From Gordionus sp. m RMFG-2023 (Eukaryota > Nematomorpha > Gordioida > Chordodea > Parachordodidae), in NCBI RefSeq assembly GCF_954871325.1, contig NC_088779.1:25902869-25966868 (forward strand): 64,000 bases of DNA, read 5' to 3'. The position numbers and the translations under genes were made by a program. This document shows, one piece after another, positions 10,835 to 22,839 of this stretch; within the stretch, counting starts at the first letter, position 1, and each line of letters starts with the position of its first letter. The notes beneath the pieces are model-generated. The model was not told where the DNA came from, made no database searches, and saw only the letters and a list, made by a program, of their open reading frames with translations.

Positions 10835-13800
10835 TTAAGAAGTAGTTTTCTCCAATTTTTCTAAACGTCTTTTTCTGATTTCTGGATCAGTATTTCCTAT
10901 AGAAGTAGTGGTATCTTGAAAAAAATAAAATAGTTGTAATTAATTTATCATTCATACTATATATAAATCTTTTCTTCCGCGTGGTAAGTGGATAAAATAA
11001 ACGTGAAGCAAGTGACTAATTATTTTAATTAAGAAAATGGTGGCCCCTATGTTAATCTAATCTTATACCCATCTCTTAAAAAAAAATATTAGTCAAATCA
11101 AGCATTTGACCCTTCGTAATACCTGTTCATCCCCCAAAAAATGATATTATTAGTCAATCGAAAGAAAAATAATTTATTAAATTAAAGATTAAGAAAGGCA
11201 CACCTTTGGTTATTGCCGTCGAAATTTCGTCCTTTTTGTTAACATCGGTAATAACGGAAGGTTTTGAGGATCTGTTGGATGTTGCGTCACTTAAAATAAT
11301 ATTATATATTTATTAATAACTGAATTTACTTTAATAAAAATATTTAAATTATCGCAAAATTCTTAATAATCATAATTAATATTGTGTAAAAGGGGTTTTA
11401 AGATTAACATTTTTGTTACAATATTTTTGCAAACTTTGATACTTTCATAGTTCGACTTTATTTACTACTTCATAGCTAATCGTTAATAAGATAATTAAAT
11501 GTTTATACTTTGAAATGTTTCTGCCAAAGATTTGATCATTATTATTAGTACTATCAGGACTTCTTAAATTAGTCACGACAGTCGTGTATTGATGCATTTG
11601 AATAACGGCGGAGTCTAAAAGTATCTGTATATTCCTTAAACACTGAATTCTGTTCTCCAGATTCCTTTTCTCGTTCCCTTCCATCGTTCGTAATTCTTCC
11701 TCGGACAAGGAAGCCAGATTAGGGGGTGTAGGGAAAGAAGGGATAAATCCGGGATTAGAAAATGAGCTGGGGTTAGGAGCATCTGAAAAAGAATGATTAT
11801 AAATATAAGTTAAGTCGTTTAAGGATGAGTGAATGAATCCGAAAGGCCCATAAAATTTTTATCAACTCGGCAGAGGTACTGCTAAAAAAAGGTTATTGAA
11901 AAATTTTAGGTCGTTGGGGGGGGGGGGGGTGGGGAGGCTTCATGTACCAAGTTTATGGACTTTAGTCTAAATGTTTCAATTAAATTTATTCAAATCCTTT
12001 AATAAAAAATAACCTGTGGGATTTGTCGTTTGAGACGATGACGTACCAGGGACTGATTCTGCTGCAGGCGATGAGTCATTAGTTGGAATATTAAATTCCA
12101 TCCTGGGAGGGAAGGGCCAAAAAAATGGTGGAGGAGGTAGAAAAGGTGGGGTAGGCATAAATTGATAGCCATAAGAATTTGGGTTAATTGTGTTTGCATT
12201 AACGTTCGGAGTAAAGTTTAGAAAATTCGGGGCAGGATTAAAATTAGGAGGTAAAGGATATAATTGTGGGTTGTATCCTGGATTAAAGTATGGGTAGGCG
12301 TTACGTAGCATAGTTTCTGGGTTAGCACCGTTAGCATTTTGAGGAGAAAAGGAAGATCCAGCGGGGATTACAGGGGCTGGCGGGGCCTTTAAAACGTCGA
12401 GTCGGCATGTGGGACAAGTCTGTTGACGCCTAAACCATCCGGCAAGGCAGGATGAATGGAAAATGTGGGAACACGGAAGCTTTTTGCAAGCTGTGTAGGC
12501 TTGGGGTTTCATTTCCTCACGGCATATTATGCACAGGAGTGCTGAATATAGAAAATAAAAGAGTTGATATAAATTACGAAATAAAACTTTGATCCAATTT
12601 CTAAGAGTTTTTTTTTGATTTGCAAGCGATGAATATATAAAACATAAATTTTTTAAAATGAATACCATGGTATTTTTACCAGTAAATATCATGGGCGGGT
12701 GAGTTAAAAAAAATATAAAACAATGGAGGGGCAGGCCTCTTGTTTAAAAAACCGCCCATTTGAGTCCTCTAGTTTATAGTCTATTTTAAAAAATTTACAT
12801 TTTCCCATATATAATAATTTCTTGAATAAATACAATTTTGTTGATAAATTTAGGTCAAATTAAAAATTCCCTAAAAGGTTATTGTCTGAAATGGGTAATC
12901 CTTCTACACGTGCAAGAATATATTTCCGATAAGATCCTCCAAATTTTTATGTTTAAAAAACAAGTTAATAGATTATTTAAGGTTAATGAATGATTAACGT
13001 TGATATTTTTATATAATAAGTTATTAAATATATAAAACAATTTACCGCGATTGATTGTGTCTAACTTTACTAAAAATCTTAAATTCATAAACAAAATTAT
13101 ATTTATAAAGATCAAATATATTACCATTTACTATTATAAATGGATTCAAATATATTCGTAATTATTTTCGAATTTTAACCAATAAAAAAAATCCTCTGAG
13201 ACTTACATCTTACAAAAGAAAAAATTAAATAAAGTGGGTTTTATGTTAATTTAACCAGAAAACGTGGTAGAGGTCCCAGGTACATCTCCAGCGTTTTTTG
13301 CATCAACGCCTTCTTGCGACGTCTGAGAACTTTCGAGGTTTTGAGCTCCCGCTAAGCCTTGGGAAGCGGAACCTGGGAAATCAGTAGTGGGATCCGGATG
13401 AGGATAGCGCGTGTTCATGTAGTTTATGGCCCTCCTAGACATGATTAGATCCTTGGCGGTACCTTTCAGCTTTTTGAATGCCATGTACATGGGCCGCACA
13501 GCGAATAAAGGAAACGTGTGGAGCCTCATCATGACAAGGAGGAAAGCTAGGTAGAGCACCACTCTGAGAAAGCCTGCGCATGCGCCGTTAAGGGAATGCA
13601 TTAATAAAAAATTTAATTTATCGTTGAACAAAGTTGTTGGATTCTATATTAAGCATATATACTGATTTTAACTATAAAAAGGAATTTAGACTAAGGTTTA
13701 AAAATATGGCTCATATTCTAAAAATGTTATATTTACGAATTAATTATGACATTAAATATACTAATTTTGGGTTCATATTGAGTTTAAATTTCAAGGTCAA

Positions 13801-16800
13801 ATGTTGTCAGGTAGTATTATAAAAAGGAGGTTTATAAAAAAATGCTTTATTTTGAATATCAAAAAATAATGAAATATTTGTTTTTCGTTTATTTATTTTT
13901 GGTTGTATTTAAGAAATTGGTTTAAAAAAGAAAATTAAACATTCAATGATATCATTTTCCAATCGATTAATTGATATAATACACTATTTTTTTTAAATGA
14001 CACTGATTTTGAAGGAATGGTCAGATTTTGGTCAGGGCTTGTGGGTATCTATTTATTATATATGGTGATTTCCAGGATAAATCAAAAAAAAATCTTTTCT
14101 GACCCGTGACCCTAAGATTAAAATTTTGCACATATTGATTGAAGATTTTTTTAAATTAAAAATGCTGTAATTTGGGAGATCAGAACGAGTAGAATTTTTC
14201 AATGACAAATTTTTATAAGATTAAAAATTATACGAAGGTACATTAATGTTGGACGGGTCAAAAAAAGTCCCAAAAACATGATTATCACTTTACCCATGAT
14301 GAGTTCCAGGAATAGGAGATAAGTAGCTTTGTTTTCCCAAGGCGTGACGCTTCTCAAATCGACCAGGTGTAACGTGAATTTGATGTGAATATTCAGTATC
14401 AACAAAAAAAGTACGGCATACTATAAATAAACATATTAAAAAAATATATTTATCTTTTATATTTATAAAAAAAAAATTTATAGTTAATATTTTATTTGCT
14501 ATGCTACGTACACGAGTTTGCGATCTACCCAACCTATATGGAAGAAATAAAATATATGGGAGGTAAGGGAAAAAAATAAAGAAATTAACCACTAATAGTT
14601 CTGCTAAATCCATATTTTTCCGGTTAGTTGTTATTATGTTATCATTACATTATCTCAAAGAAAAACTAACTTAAAATCCTTTTTTAAACTTTTTTTTAAT
14701 GATATCTTATAAGGAAAGTAAATAATATTCATGAAAAATTTGAATCTTAATCAGAAGTTTTAATTTTTAATATAAGTAAAGAAATTGACATGATTATACC
14801 TCGAACCCAAAGACTAACTGAACACTTGCTCCTTTCATGATGGTCTCGTAATAGGCCATGTTAACGAAAAAGGTATCTATGGCGGTTAGCGTGATTATCA
14901 GGGCTATATCATTTATGTTAAAAAGGCTTTTATGAGTTTAATTCATAGCATAATAACATTTATCAAATCGACATAATGTATAAAAATCCTTTTGTGTGTG
15001 TATGTGTGTAATGTAACAAACCTATCATTCTGATCTTGAATAGTATAGTAATGATTGGACTTCGTTCCATCTATAAAATTAAATTAATATTATCAGATTA
15101 GATTAATTCAATAAATTATTTATAAAAATTGAGACATAACTAAAGACAAGACAATATAGAGTTATTTTAGGGCATATGTTAAATATATAGCATGCCATGC
15201 CAATAGAGTGCTGTAAAATATGAATTCCAAAAATATATTATAAACGTTTTCTCACATCAAAATTTTATCGTCTATTAGTAGTTATATGAATTTCAAATAA
15301 TTCTCATATTTTAGTAAAAAAGTGTTTCAGAAGGAACGAATTTATAGTAACGATGTTCAGGCGGTGAGTTATTCACAAAATCAAGCCAAAAATAGGTAAA
15401 ATTTATAAATATGGAGCGTTATGATGATAACGCTATGATAAAATTTGAAAAACATATGTTGCGATAAAAAATAAATAAATTAAAATTATGACATTTCTGA
15501 CATATCATGTGAAATAATTATCTCTATCTTAGCATTATCTATTACATTATCGCAGTGAAGAATCAGCTGTGATTTCGATAGCGTTAAATAACGCAAAACT
15601 TGGACATAGCGCGCTTACTATAGATTCCGCATAACTATATTTAAAACTACTTTGTATAATTCATAACTACAATATATTTATAAGTTTTAATTATATTTCT
15701 TCTCTTTATAATTACTACCAATGCTCAATTTATCAAACAATTCGATAAGGCCTTAGTCTTAGTTATGTTCCAATTTTTTAAATAACCATCTTATTAAAAT
15801 ATACTATTTAATTCCTTCATTTTCATTCCTCCAAGGCAAATTTTGGGATGGGACAACACAAAATTATTAAGCAAATAAATATTTTTTTTTAACTTAAATC
15901 TTTTTACGAAGATATTAATATGCGCATGCATATATATTTTTTTCAATTTTAAGAATGTTTAATGAAACTCGTTTTAAAAAGATAAAATTATGGATATTTT
16001 TTTTCAAATGGTGGGAGGTGAGTTAAACGGCAAATCGAGGCTTGGGTAATATCATTTTGACCAAAATCTTAGTTTAGAAATCTGCGAAGTCGAGCTATTT
16101 AACAACACTAGGTATTCGAAATATCGATAATCGAGATTGAAGATCCTTTAAAAAAAAAATCCAAAATATGGGATCCTCCAGAAATAAAAAAAATTTTTTT
16201 AAAATTAATTTTCATTGTATTCTAAATATCTAATTATAATAAAATCACCTTCAGAGCGATTCAACATATTATAAATGCCACGTTTAAAAAAAATGAATGA
16301 TAAACTATTGGTTATGTAAAATGATGGGGAACTTTTTTTTTCTATTGAAATGATCGGAATTCGATTTTATCAATGATTTAAACCCGGAAATAGTTTCCCC
16401 AAATATGGACGACGAATGTAGACAAACAGAAGATGAGCCTCAGCCAGGCCTCCCTCAATCCATATAAAAACGTAAAAGTATTAAAATCGATTGATTTGAC
16501 TAGCTTTACTCATCGAGATCTAATCCCCAACACAGAACAAATTATTAAAAAATTGGTGCAATCACAAAAAAGATTAAATTTTCTACAATGAATGATATTT
16601 TGATTAACATTAAATCAATATAAAATGTTTAATTTAATATTTTTATGTGATTTACATACTGGTTTATATAGCTATTATTTTTAAACCATATTATATTCGG
16701 TCTTAATAATTTGAATTTTCCAATTGTATAAATTGAAATAAATAAATATGCCAACTAAAAATAGTGAAAATAATAGATGAAATATTGAATATTTTATTGT

Positions 16801-17701
16801 ATCAAATTACTATTTTCAAATCTTTTAAATTCATTTCAAGTTTTTCAGAAGCATACATATGATTTTATAAAAAAAAAGGGATGACAATTCTTATATGTAT
16901 AATGAAAATCAACTCCTGCATTGCACATTTGCTTTCAATTAATTTGATAAATGTCCATAAAACTTACATAATCTACCCTTTCTTCCCCAATCCAATGAAA
17001 ACATTTTACAACAAGTAAAAAACCAAAGAGTGCAATAAATCGTGGTGTAAATTCATCTCTAAACAAGGTAAAGGCTAAGCAAGTCTCTGTAATGGCAAAC
17101 CATCCTTTTTCCATTATATGCTAATTTGAAAAAATAAGGGTATAAGTAAATAAAAAGATATATATTTTTTATATAAAAAATGTTTTTTGAATATTTATTA
17201 TTTCATGGTAAAATAAAAATCAGAGTAATAATTATTAGTATATTTTTTCAAAATATTTTACTGCTTTTATAGGTTCTGATATTTTTATATTTAATTAATT
17301 ATCAATAATAAAACTTAAATCTAAATTCATATATCAAATAATGATATGGTATACATTATTTACATTTATACTGAAAACTATGTGTTAAATATATATATTT
17401 ATCTTAAAAAAATAAAATATTTAAAAAAATAATTACTTCAACTTCAGCTGGTCTTAGTTGGCCAAAGTATAAAGTTTTAGTGAATTTGACCAGAGCTAGT
17501 GCAAAGACAAATATTTGCAAATATATTATCTAAATATTAATATATATTCATTATAATTGAAATCTTATTTACAGCTAAGCTTGGATTAGATTTGGTAAGG
17601 TATACTATAGCTGGGTAAAATTGTTTTTTTTGGTAAAAGGCATTTCCAATGACTAAAGATGTTACAAAAAAACTTCCTATAAAGAATAACAGAGTTTTCA
17701 T
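10835..17701 (-). CDS. SYVN1: HRD1/synoviolin, ER-membrane RING-H2 E3 ubiquitin ligase, 11 exons
   Basis: HRD1 forms the retrotranslocation channel and ubiquitin ligase of ER-associated degradation; it works with SEL1L and Derlins. Exons on the minus strand: 17573-17701, 17437-17529, 16968-17120, 15022-15070, 14800-14903, 14294-14420, 13373-13573 (or 13256-13573), 12014-12541, 11509-11782, 11204-11289, 10835-10914. All junctions keep frame and give 607 residues (646 with the longer exon 7); human SYVN1 has 617. Recognisable parts are the N-terminal membrane helices (FYPAIVYLTKSNPSLA, FGQLRPAEVE, WFAITETCLAFTLFRDEFTP), the conserved VHTFPLFA-type block (LHTFPLFAVRPMYMAFK), a C3H2C3 RING (CIICREEM, KLPCSHIFHSSC, RRQQTCPTC), a Pro/Asn-rich segment, the coiled LRTMEGNEKRNLENRIQCLR block and a basic C-end (RKRRLEKLE). 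ATG at 17699-17701 is preferred; an in-frame ATG lies 7 codons upstream. Introns 3, 4 and 6 do not code; intron 3 carries MITEs. Confidence 0.93.
15331..15632. mobile_element. MITE of the TTTATAG-AACGC family, in HRD1 intron 3
   Basis: About 300 bp with degenerate inverted ends (GAATTTATAGTAACGATG at the left, GCGCTTACTATAGATTCC at the right). Internal blocks TTTATAAATATGGAGCGTTA, ATCAGCTGTGA and GCGTTAAATAACGC are shared with the copies at 51539 and 56253. Non-coding. Confidence 0.7.
16018..16108. mobile_element. Short copy of the TTGTTAAAC MITE family, in HRD1 intron 3
   Basis: The left end (GAGTTAAACGG) and right end (GAGCTATTTAACAACAC) are kept and TA follows at the right. Only 91 bp long, so the middle is deleted relative to the copies at 9232 and 47433. 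Confidence 0.55.
16484..16760. repeat. Dispersed repeat, copy 2, in HRD1 intron 3
   Basis: Diverged copy of the block at 8417-8660: CATCGAGATCTAATCCCC, a poly-A/ATTGG stretch, AAAGATTAAATTTTC and GATATTTTGATTAACATT appear in the same order and orientation. Confidence 0.45.
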
Positions 17702-19264
17702 TTGAATTATTTTAATTGACATTAAAATTATTTAATAGCATATACTAAAAAGAAATGTGTTGAAAATTGATTGGAAAGTAACAGATGCAAAGATAAAAAT
17801 TTAGGTGTTAGGTAATAATTTCTTAAGTATTAATATAAATGTTGCAATATCAGAAACATTAAATTATTTAATATTACAAAATATTATTTATTTAAATTAA
17901 GGAATAACTTTACCATTTATCGTAATAATTTAATATATTAAAATTCCATATTCATATAAAAAGTTTTACTTCATTAACTTAACATCTAACATTCGGATAT
18001 AAATTTATTCTATATTTCACTTATTAACTCAACATCTTAAAGGAAAAACTTTTTATTTTGTAATTTAAATTTATATTTTTTATTTATATCTATACATTTA
18101 TCTTAGATTGATATTTTATTAAAATCATAATGTAATATAAAATAAATATAATTCCTATAATAAAAAGTATTATACATTATAATCCCTGTCCATCCTTTAT
18201 GGTGGCAGCAAGAATAGTAAAGCCTGAAAATTAGTAGATAACAAAATTTATTTTATTTATTTTAAAAATACATGGATAAGTCATTGGATTTGGTACATAT
18301 ACATTAGGAACAACAGGATAAAGTGGATTTGATATTCAGATACTAAAAACAACTAGTATAGAAAACGATTTCTTTATAATATGGTATGGAGTAATAAATA
18401 TATTGAACTACATTTTATTAGATACCAATTTTAAATAAATTAATATTCAACAAAAGTTATATTAATTATTTGAATCGAACATTTTATTCTATATTATAAT
18501 TTCAATCTTTAAGTTTATGATAATTAAAAATTTATCAGATATAGTTTTGTAATTCATCATATATTTATGTAAAAACATATACCTATTTCTCATATAAATT
18601 GATTTAAAATAGTATAATAAAATATTGTCATTTTAGGATAAAAATCATATGGAAAATAAACATTATTACAATTAAGAGTATGGTAAATGAGATATATATT
18701 TAAAAATAACTATTATTATAATAATGAAATTCAAAAATACAAAGGATCTTTAGTAGTAAATATAATTACGTTATAATGAACAATTACCTCATTATTAAAA
18801 TAAATCTTACAATAAATATGTTGACACTAAACATGAAATACCATTAATTGTAAAAACAAAACAATATTGAGATATCTAATATGAGAAACTACAAGAATTT
18901 TTAAAAGTAAAGCACAAAATAATTTCAACACATATTGTGTTAGACAATTTGGCAATGTTAGGATAACGATTAAGAACCATGAATAATTTTTATGCTCTTG
19001 ATTACATGAAATTTATTTTAATGTGATATACAGTGTTGACCAGATTTGACGAAAAACATTTCCATATTTTTGATTTTATTATACAAATAAAATTATTTAA
19101 CACGCACAAAAATTTTTCATATAAATATTCTTATCAATTTTTACAAGTTAGTTGATTATATTTATAAACAATTAAAAAATTTGTAAATTTTTTGAAATAA
19201 ATCAGCACAACACTGTGTAGGCCGTATAGGCGTTCCTATTAATCCATTCATACGCTAAATTTAA
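17702..19264. promoter_or_regulatory. Divergent intergenic region between HRD1 and TOMM20
   Basis: The two host genes point away from each other across 1.56 kb. The region is extremely AT-rich and carries no open frame of coding character. Promoters for both genes must lie here, but I see no motif such as a clear TATA or CCAAT box that I could defend against the AT background. Confidence 0.5.
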
Positions 19265-19858
19265 ATGGCGTTTTTAATCAGTTCAGTAAATTCTTCGGTT
19301 ATCAAAATGACTGCTGGTGTATGTGGTGCTTTATTTGTAGGATACTGCGTATATTTTGATAAAAAAAGAAGGAGTGATCCTAATTTCAAGAATAAATTAA
19401 GAGAAAGTAAAATATTTATTAAAATTTATAATTTTTTTTAAAAAGAAAGAACTAAATTAAAGCTTGAAAAAGAGAATGAAAATAAGTTGAATATTCCAGA
19501 CTTTAAGGATCCTGAGGCTATGCAAGCTTTTTTTATTCAGGAAGTAACCAAAGGAGAAGAATTATTAGCTATAGGTAATTTGAATTTTATAATAATTAAC
19601 ATATTATCCTATAGGTGATCTCGAAAATGGAATTGACCATTTATCCATTGCCGTCTCTGTGTGTGGCCAACAAAAACAATTATTAAAAGTTCTGGAACAA
19701 ACATTACCACCACAAATATTTTTTCTTCTAGTCCAAAAATTACCACAAGCTCATAAAGTAATTAGTTAATTTCACATTTAAATTAATTTTTGATTATTTA
19801 GAAAATATTTGGAAGTAGTAATTTTTCCACAACAATTGCCGAGGAAGATGTTGATTAA
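19265..19858 (+). CDS. TOMM20: TOM20, mitochondrial import receptor subunit, 4 exons
   Basis: TOM20 sits in the outer mitochondrial membrane and recognises the amphipathic presequence of imported proteins. Exons: 19265-19406, 19446-19574, 19615-19757, 19802-19858, giving 156 residues from the first ATG or 142 from the ATG at 19307; human TOMM20 has 145, so the second start fits family length better. The N-terminal anchor (AGVCGALFVGYCVYFD) is followed by the cytosolic KKRRSDPNFKNKLRE stretch, the FKDPEAMQAFFIQEVTKGEE helix, a TPR-like core (GIDHLSIAVSVCGQQKQLLK), QTLPPQIFFLLVQKLPQ and an acidic EEDVD end. All key family blocks are present. The introns are only 39, 40 and 44 nt. An AATAAA lies 85 bp after the stop. 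Confidence 0.95.
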
Positions 19859-19942
19859 TATTTTACAAATTTGATATTAAAGGCAATTACAAATTCCTTC
19901 CATTATTATTTACAATAATTTTAATGATTTTATATGTTCTGT

Positions 19943-19948
19943 AATAAA
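19943..19948 (+). terminator. Polyadenylation signal of TOMM20
   Basis: AATAAA 85 bp downstream of the TOMM20 stop codon, the first such hexamer in the 3' region. Confidence 0.6.
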
Positions 19949-20099
19949 TTTATAACCTTTATTAAATTCTTTAAATAAATGCTTACCTACTTCTTAAATT
20001 TTCACTATTATTTATGTGTTTTATAATTGGAATTATAAATGGTTAACCCTCCTCTCTAATACAATATGTCATTGGAAACAATATGTATTTTTTTAAAAA

Positions 20100-21250
20100 G
20101 TATGTTATTAATTTTTTTTGATAATATGGATAATTAAAATTTTTCTAAAAAAGTTTAAAAAAGGAGCATGACTAAAATAAATAAGAATTCCCTTAGACTA
20201 AGAATCTGCTATTAAAGAAAGACATATATAAAATAATATGGATTATGGTTTAGAATATTGTAAAAAAATAGATATATGTTTATCTTTTCAATGTGATTTT
20301 GAAATTGTTGAATTGAAATTTTTATTTTTTTAAATTAGTGGGATTTAAAAAAAAACACTATTTTTTATGACTAAGACTAAATTAAGTATCCCCTATTAAA
20401 AAGGCTCAAATTTAAAAAATAAATAAATATAGAATCCTAAAAAAATATGACTAAACGTAGAATTCCATATGGAAGAGGCTCAAATTTAAAAAAATAGAAT
20501 CATATATAACTCAAGAGGATTAAGAAAATGGGAAATGTTAATATTAAATTAAAAAAAATTTTTTTGACTTAAGAATTAGAAATCTGCAAAGTTGGGCCTG
20601 GCCCAAACGGGCTTCAGGCCGGCTCGGGTCTAATTTTATTTAAAATATTCGGTTTGGACCAGGCCTAATGTTTTTTAAAAAAATTTTGGGTCAGGTTGGA
20701 CCTTGGAAATTTTATTAAATATATCTAAATTTATCGATTTTTTATGTAAAATAAAAATTTTTGATTTAATTTATTGAAACTAAACGCTATATAACATGTC
20801 TTTTATTTTAAGTAATAATAAAATTAATTTCTATATTTAAATAAATTCGGGCCTGTTAATTCTTTTAAAATAAATTTCGGGCCGGCAAAACTTTAAAAAA
20901 ATTTCGGGTTCGGGCCTGGCCTGGCTTGAAAAATTAGGCCCGATGCAGATCACTACTAAGAATCCCCTATTAAAATGGCTTTGATTTTTAAAAAAATGAA
21001 TATAAAATCATTTACTTCAAGAGGATTCAAAAAATGTTAATATCTTTTTAAAAAATTCTTAAAATATAATTGATTTATTTTGACTAAACTGAGAATCTCT
21101 CAGTAGAAGATCTTTTTTAAAAAATAAAATTATTCGTTTATATATGATTGATTCAGAAATTGTTGTTTTTTAATTATTAATAAAAACTTAGTTTTAAAAA
21201 AAAGTTAGGAGACATTTATTTTTCATTACTAAACGAAGAGCGTTTTTAAT
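20100..21250. repeat. Degenerate tandem/dispersed repeat, interrupted by a hAT MITE
   Basis: Blocks of the type ACTAAGAATCCCCTATTAAA, GGCTCAAATTTAAAAA, AATATAGAATCAT, CAAGAGGATT and AAAATGTTAATATTAA recur several times in the same order. The same unit recurs at 34850-35350. The unit length looks like roughly 100-250 bp with heavy decay. The MITE at 20577 landed in one unit, duplicating its TAAGAAT part. Confidence 0.55.
20577..20955. mobile_element. hAT MITE with GGCC-rich interior (TAGAAATCTGCA ends)
   Basis: 379 bp. The left end is TAGAAATCTGCA and the right end is the complement of TAGTGATCTGCA. It is flanked by TTAAGAAT and CTAAGAAT, an 8-bp duplication with one mismatch. The interior has GGGCCTGGCCC and CGGGCCTGGCCTGG stretches at the ends and an AT-rich centre. 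Related copies lie at 50883-51175 and about 54370-54674. Confidence 0.7.
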
Positions 21251-21399
21251 ATGATTAACTTTTGTCATTTTGGCAAATTATTAATAAAAATGTTTAAATT
21301 TTAGTAAAAACCAATTTTAATATACCTTAACACCAAAATCTTTCTATCCTTTAATCCTACTTGTTTAATTTTAAATATATTTCAACCAATTAAAAAAAA

Positions 21400-21610
21400 A
21401 TCTTTAAATTTAGATTCCTTGAGTTGCGTTATTACCCCCCGAAAACTAGGCATCACTATTGGAGGTGGGTACGGGTCTTATTTTTTATTCATGACCCACC
21501 CGCTCACGGTGGCAAAAAAAATTCACGCCCTTTCACGCTTGTTACTAAAAAAATTTAACCCTACCCGCCCGCTCAAGAAAATTAATATTTTGACCACGAT
21601 CGAAAAAATC
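21400..21610. repeat. GC-rich island resembling a transposon end
   Basis: A CACCCGCTCACGG / CCCGCCCGCTCAAG pattern in AT-rich surroundings. Such CCCRCCCGC stretches are typical of hAT-type non-autonomous ends, but I could not pair it with a second end. Not a gene. Confidence 0.3.
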
Positions 21611-21889
21611 ACGGTTTTTAAATTGTTATTCTAAATGCCAAAACTTTTATTTATACTTTATCATAGTTTTTTTATTAATAACAAACAAAATTTAAAAAAA
21701 GAATTACTATATTTTTTTGATTTTAATTTAATTCGTCTTTCCTATATAATAAGCTATTTGTTATAGAAAAAATAATCACTGGCCGAACTTTCAGAGGCTG
21801 GTATAATTTAACTAGCAATTTTTTTCTAAAAAAAAAAGGATTAATTTTCCTGCTTCCAAAACATCAAAATATTTTTATTTGTTTTATGA

Positions 21890-22330
21890 AAGACGAATCT
21901 TAAAAACCTCACAACTTGCTTCGGTAGATGTTTGTAGCCTCCAGTAATAGTATAATCTATAAATTCTTTAAATGCTTCCTTTAAAATATGCGGTATTTAT
22001 TTGCAGGATGGATTAGAAAAGTTACTTCATTGTTTGCTAAAAACTTTAGACTTTTGAAATTTAGAATTAATCCTACCTTATGTAGTGGCTGCATAATAAA
22101 TCTTTCCTTTAAAAGAGATATTGTTTTGTTTCTTAGAATTTTGTTTATTACTGTATCACCTTCTGAAGGTGGACAAAATTTCATTAATTTTTGTTTTCAT
22201 CAATAAACATATGGGATGAGAATATGCGCTCAGTTTATCAGAGCATACTTCGAATAGTGATCTAACTGGTATATGATACTTAGATCAATGGTAGCTAATC
22301 TATTTAATTCGTGTTTGTTAAGCAGGTAAA
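21890..22330 (-). pseudogene. Probable hAT transposase C-terminal fragment, decayed
   Basis: On the minus strand 21981-22184 is open for 67 codons and reads ILRNKTISLLKERFIMQPLH, then KVGLILNFKSLKFL and YRIFKG. The helix-PLH-x-VGLILNFK pattern resembles the hAT block where PLHxAAhxLNPxF is expected. A further fragment in another frame (FIDYTITGGYKHLPK) follows. The assignment rests on this pattern only; the conserved hATC motif was not found next to it. Confidence 0.35.
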
Positions 22331-22713
22331 TTTGTATTTCATCATATGATTTTGAGAAACTGCCTCATGATATATACAGAGTTCCATCTCATTATATCTT
22401 GCCTAATGAAGTGGCTTAGCTTACTGTTTGATGCAGATTGCTTAAAATATTGCCCTATCTTTTTTACACCATTTATACTTGCTATTTCAGGTAAGCAATT
22501 AACAAAAACATAATGCATTATGTTATTTGCTATAATTTACTTATATTGATTACATTTTAAACAGCATGTTTATGACAATTGCATCAAATATCCTTTTAGA
22601 TTTTAAATTAAATTTATCAAATTTCCATTAACGAGAGTTGAGCTTTAAATTATTTTATATTTAATTGAAATTTTATAAGACGGGGAAAAAAATGTTGTTT
22701 TGAAATGTGCATA

Positions 22714-22839
22714 ATTCATTCATTCATTCATTACCACGCCAGAAATTGCACGAAGTGCAATTTCATCACCCACCAGGAGTTGAAGCGTGCATCATGTATT
22801 TTCACTAGTATATAGATCCCATACATGATGTCTACCCGT
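22714..22839. repeat. SINE/LINE-end-like repeat with (ATTC)n, uninterrupted copy
   Basis: Starts with ATTCATTCATTCATTACC and runs to GATGTCTACCCGT. Read on the minus strand it ends in an (AATG)n tail, as 3' ends of several non-LTR retroelements do. The same sequence at 31771-33074 is split by an insertion exactly after AGATCCCA, so this copy (AGATCCCA at 22814-22821) shows the empty site. It differs by a 15-bp palindrome, TTGCACGAAGTGCAA, missing from the other copy. Confidence 0.65.
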
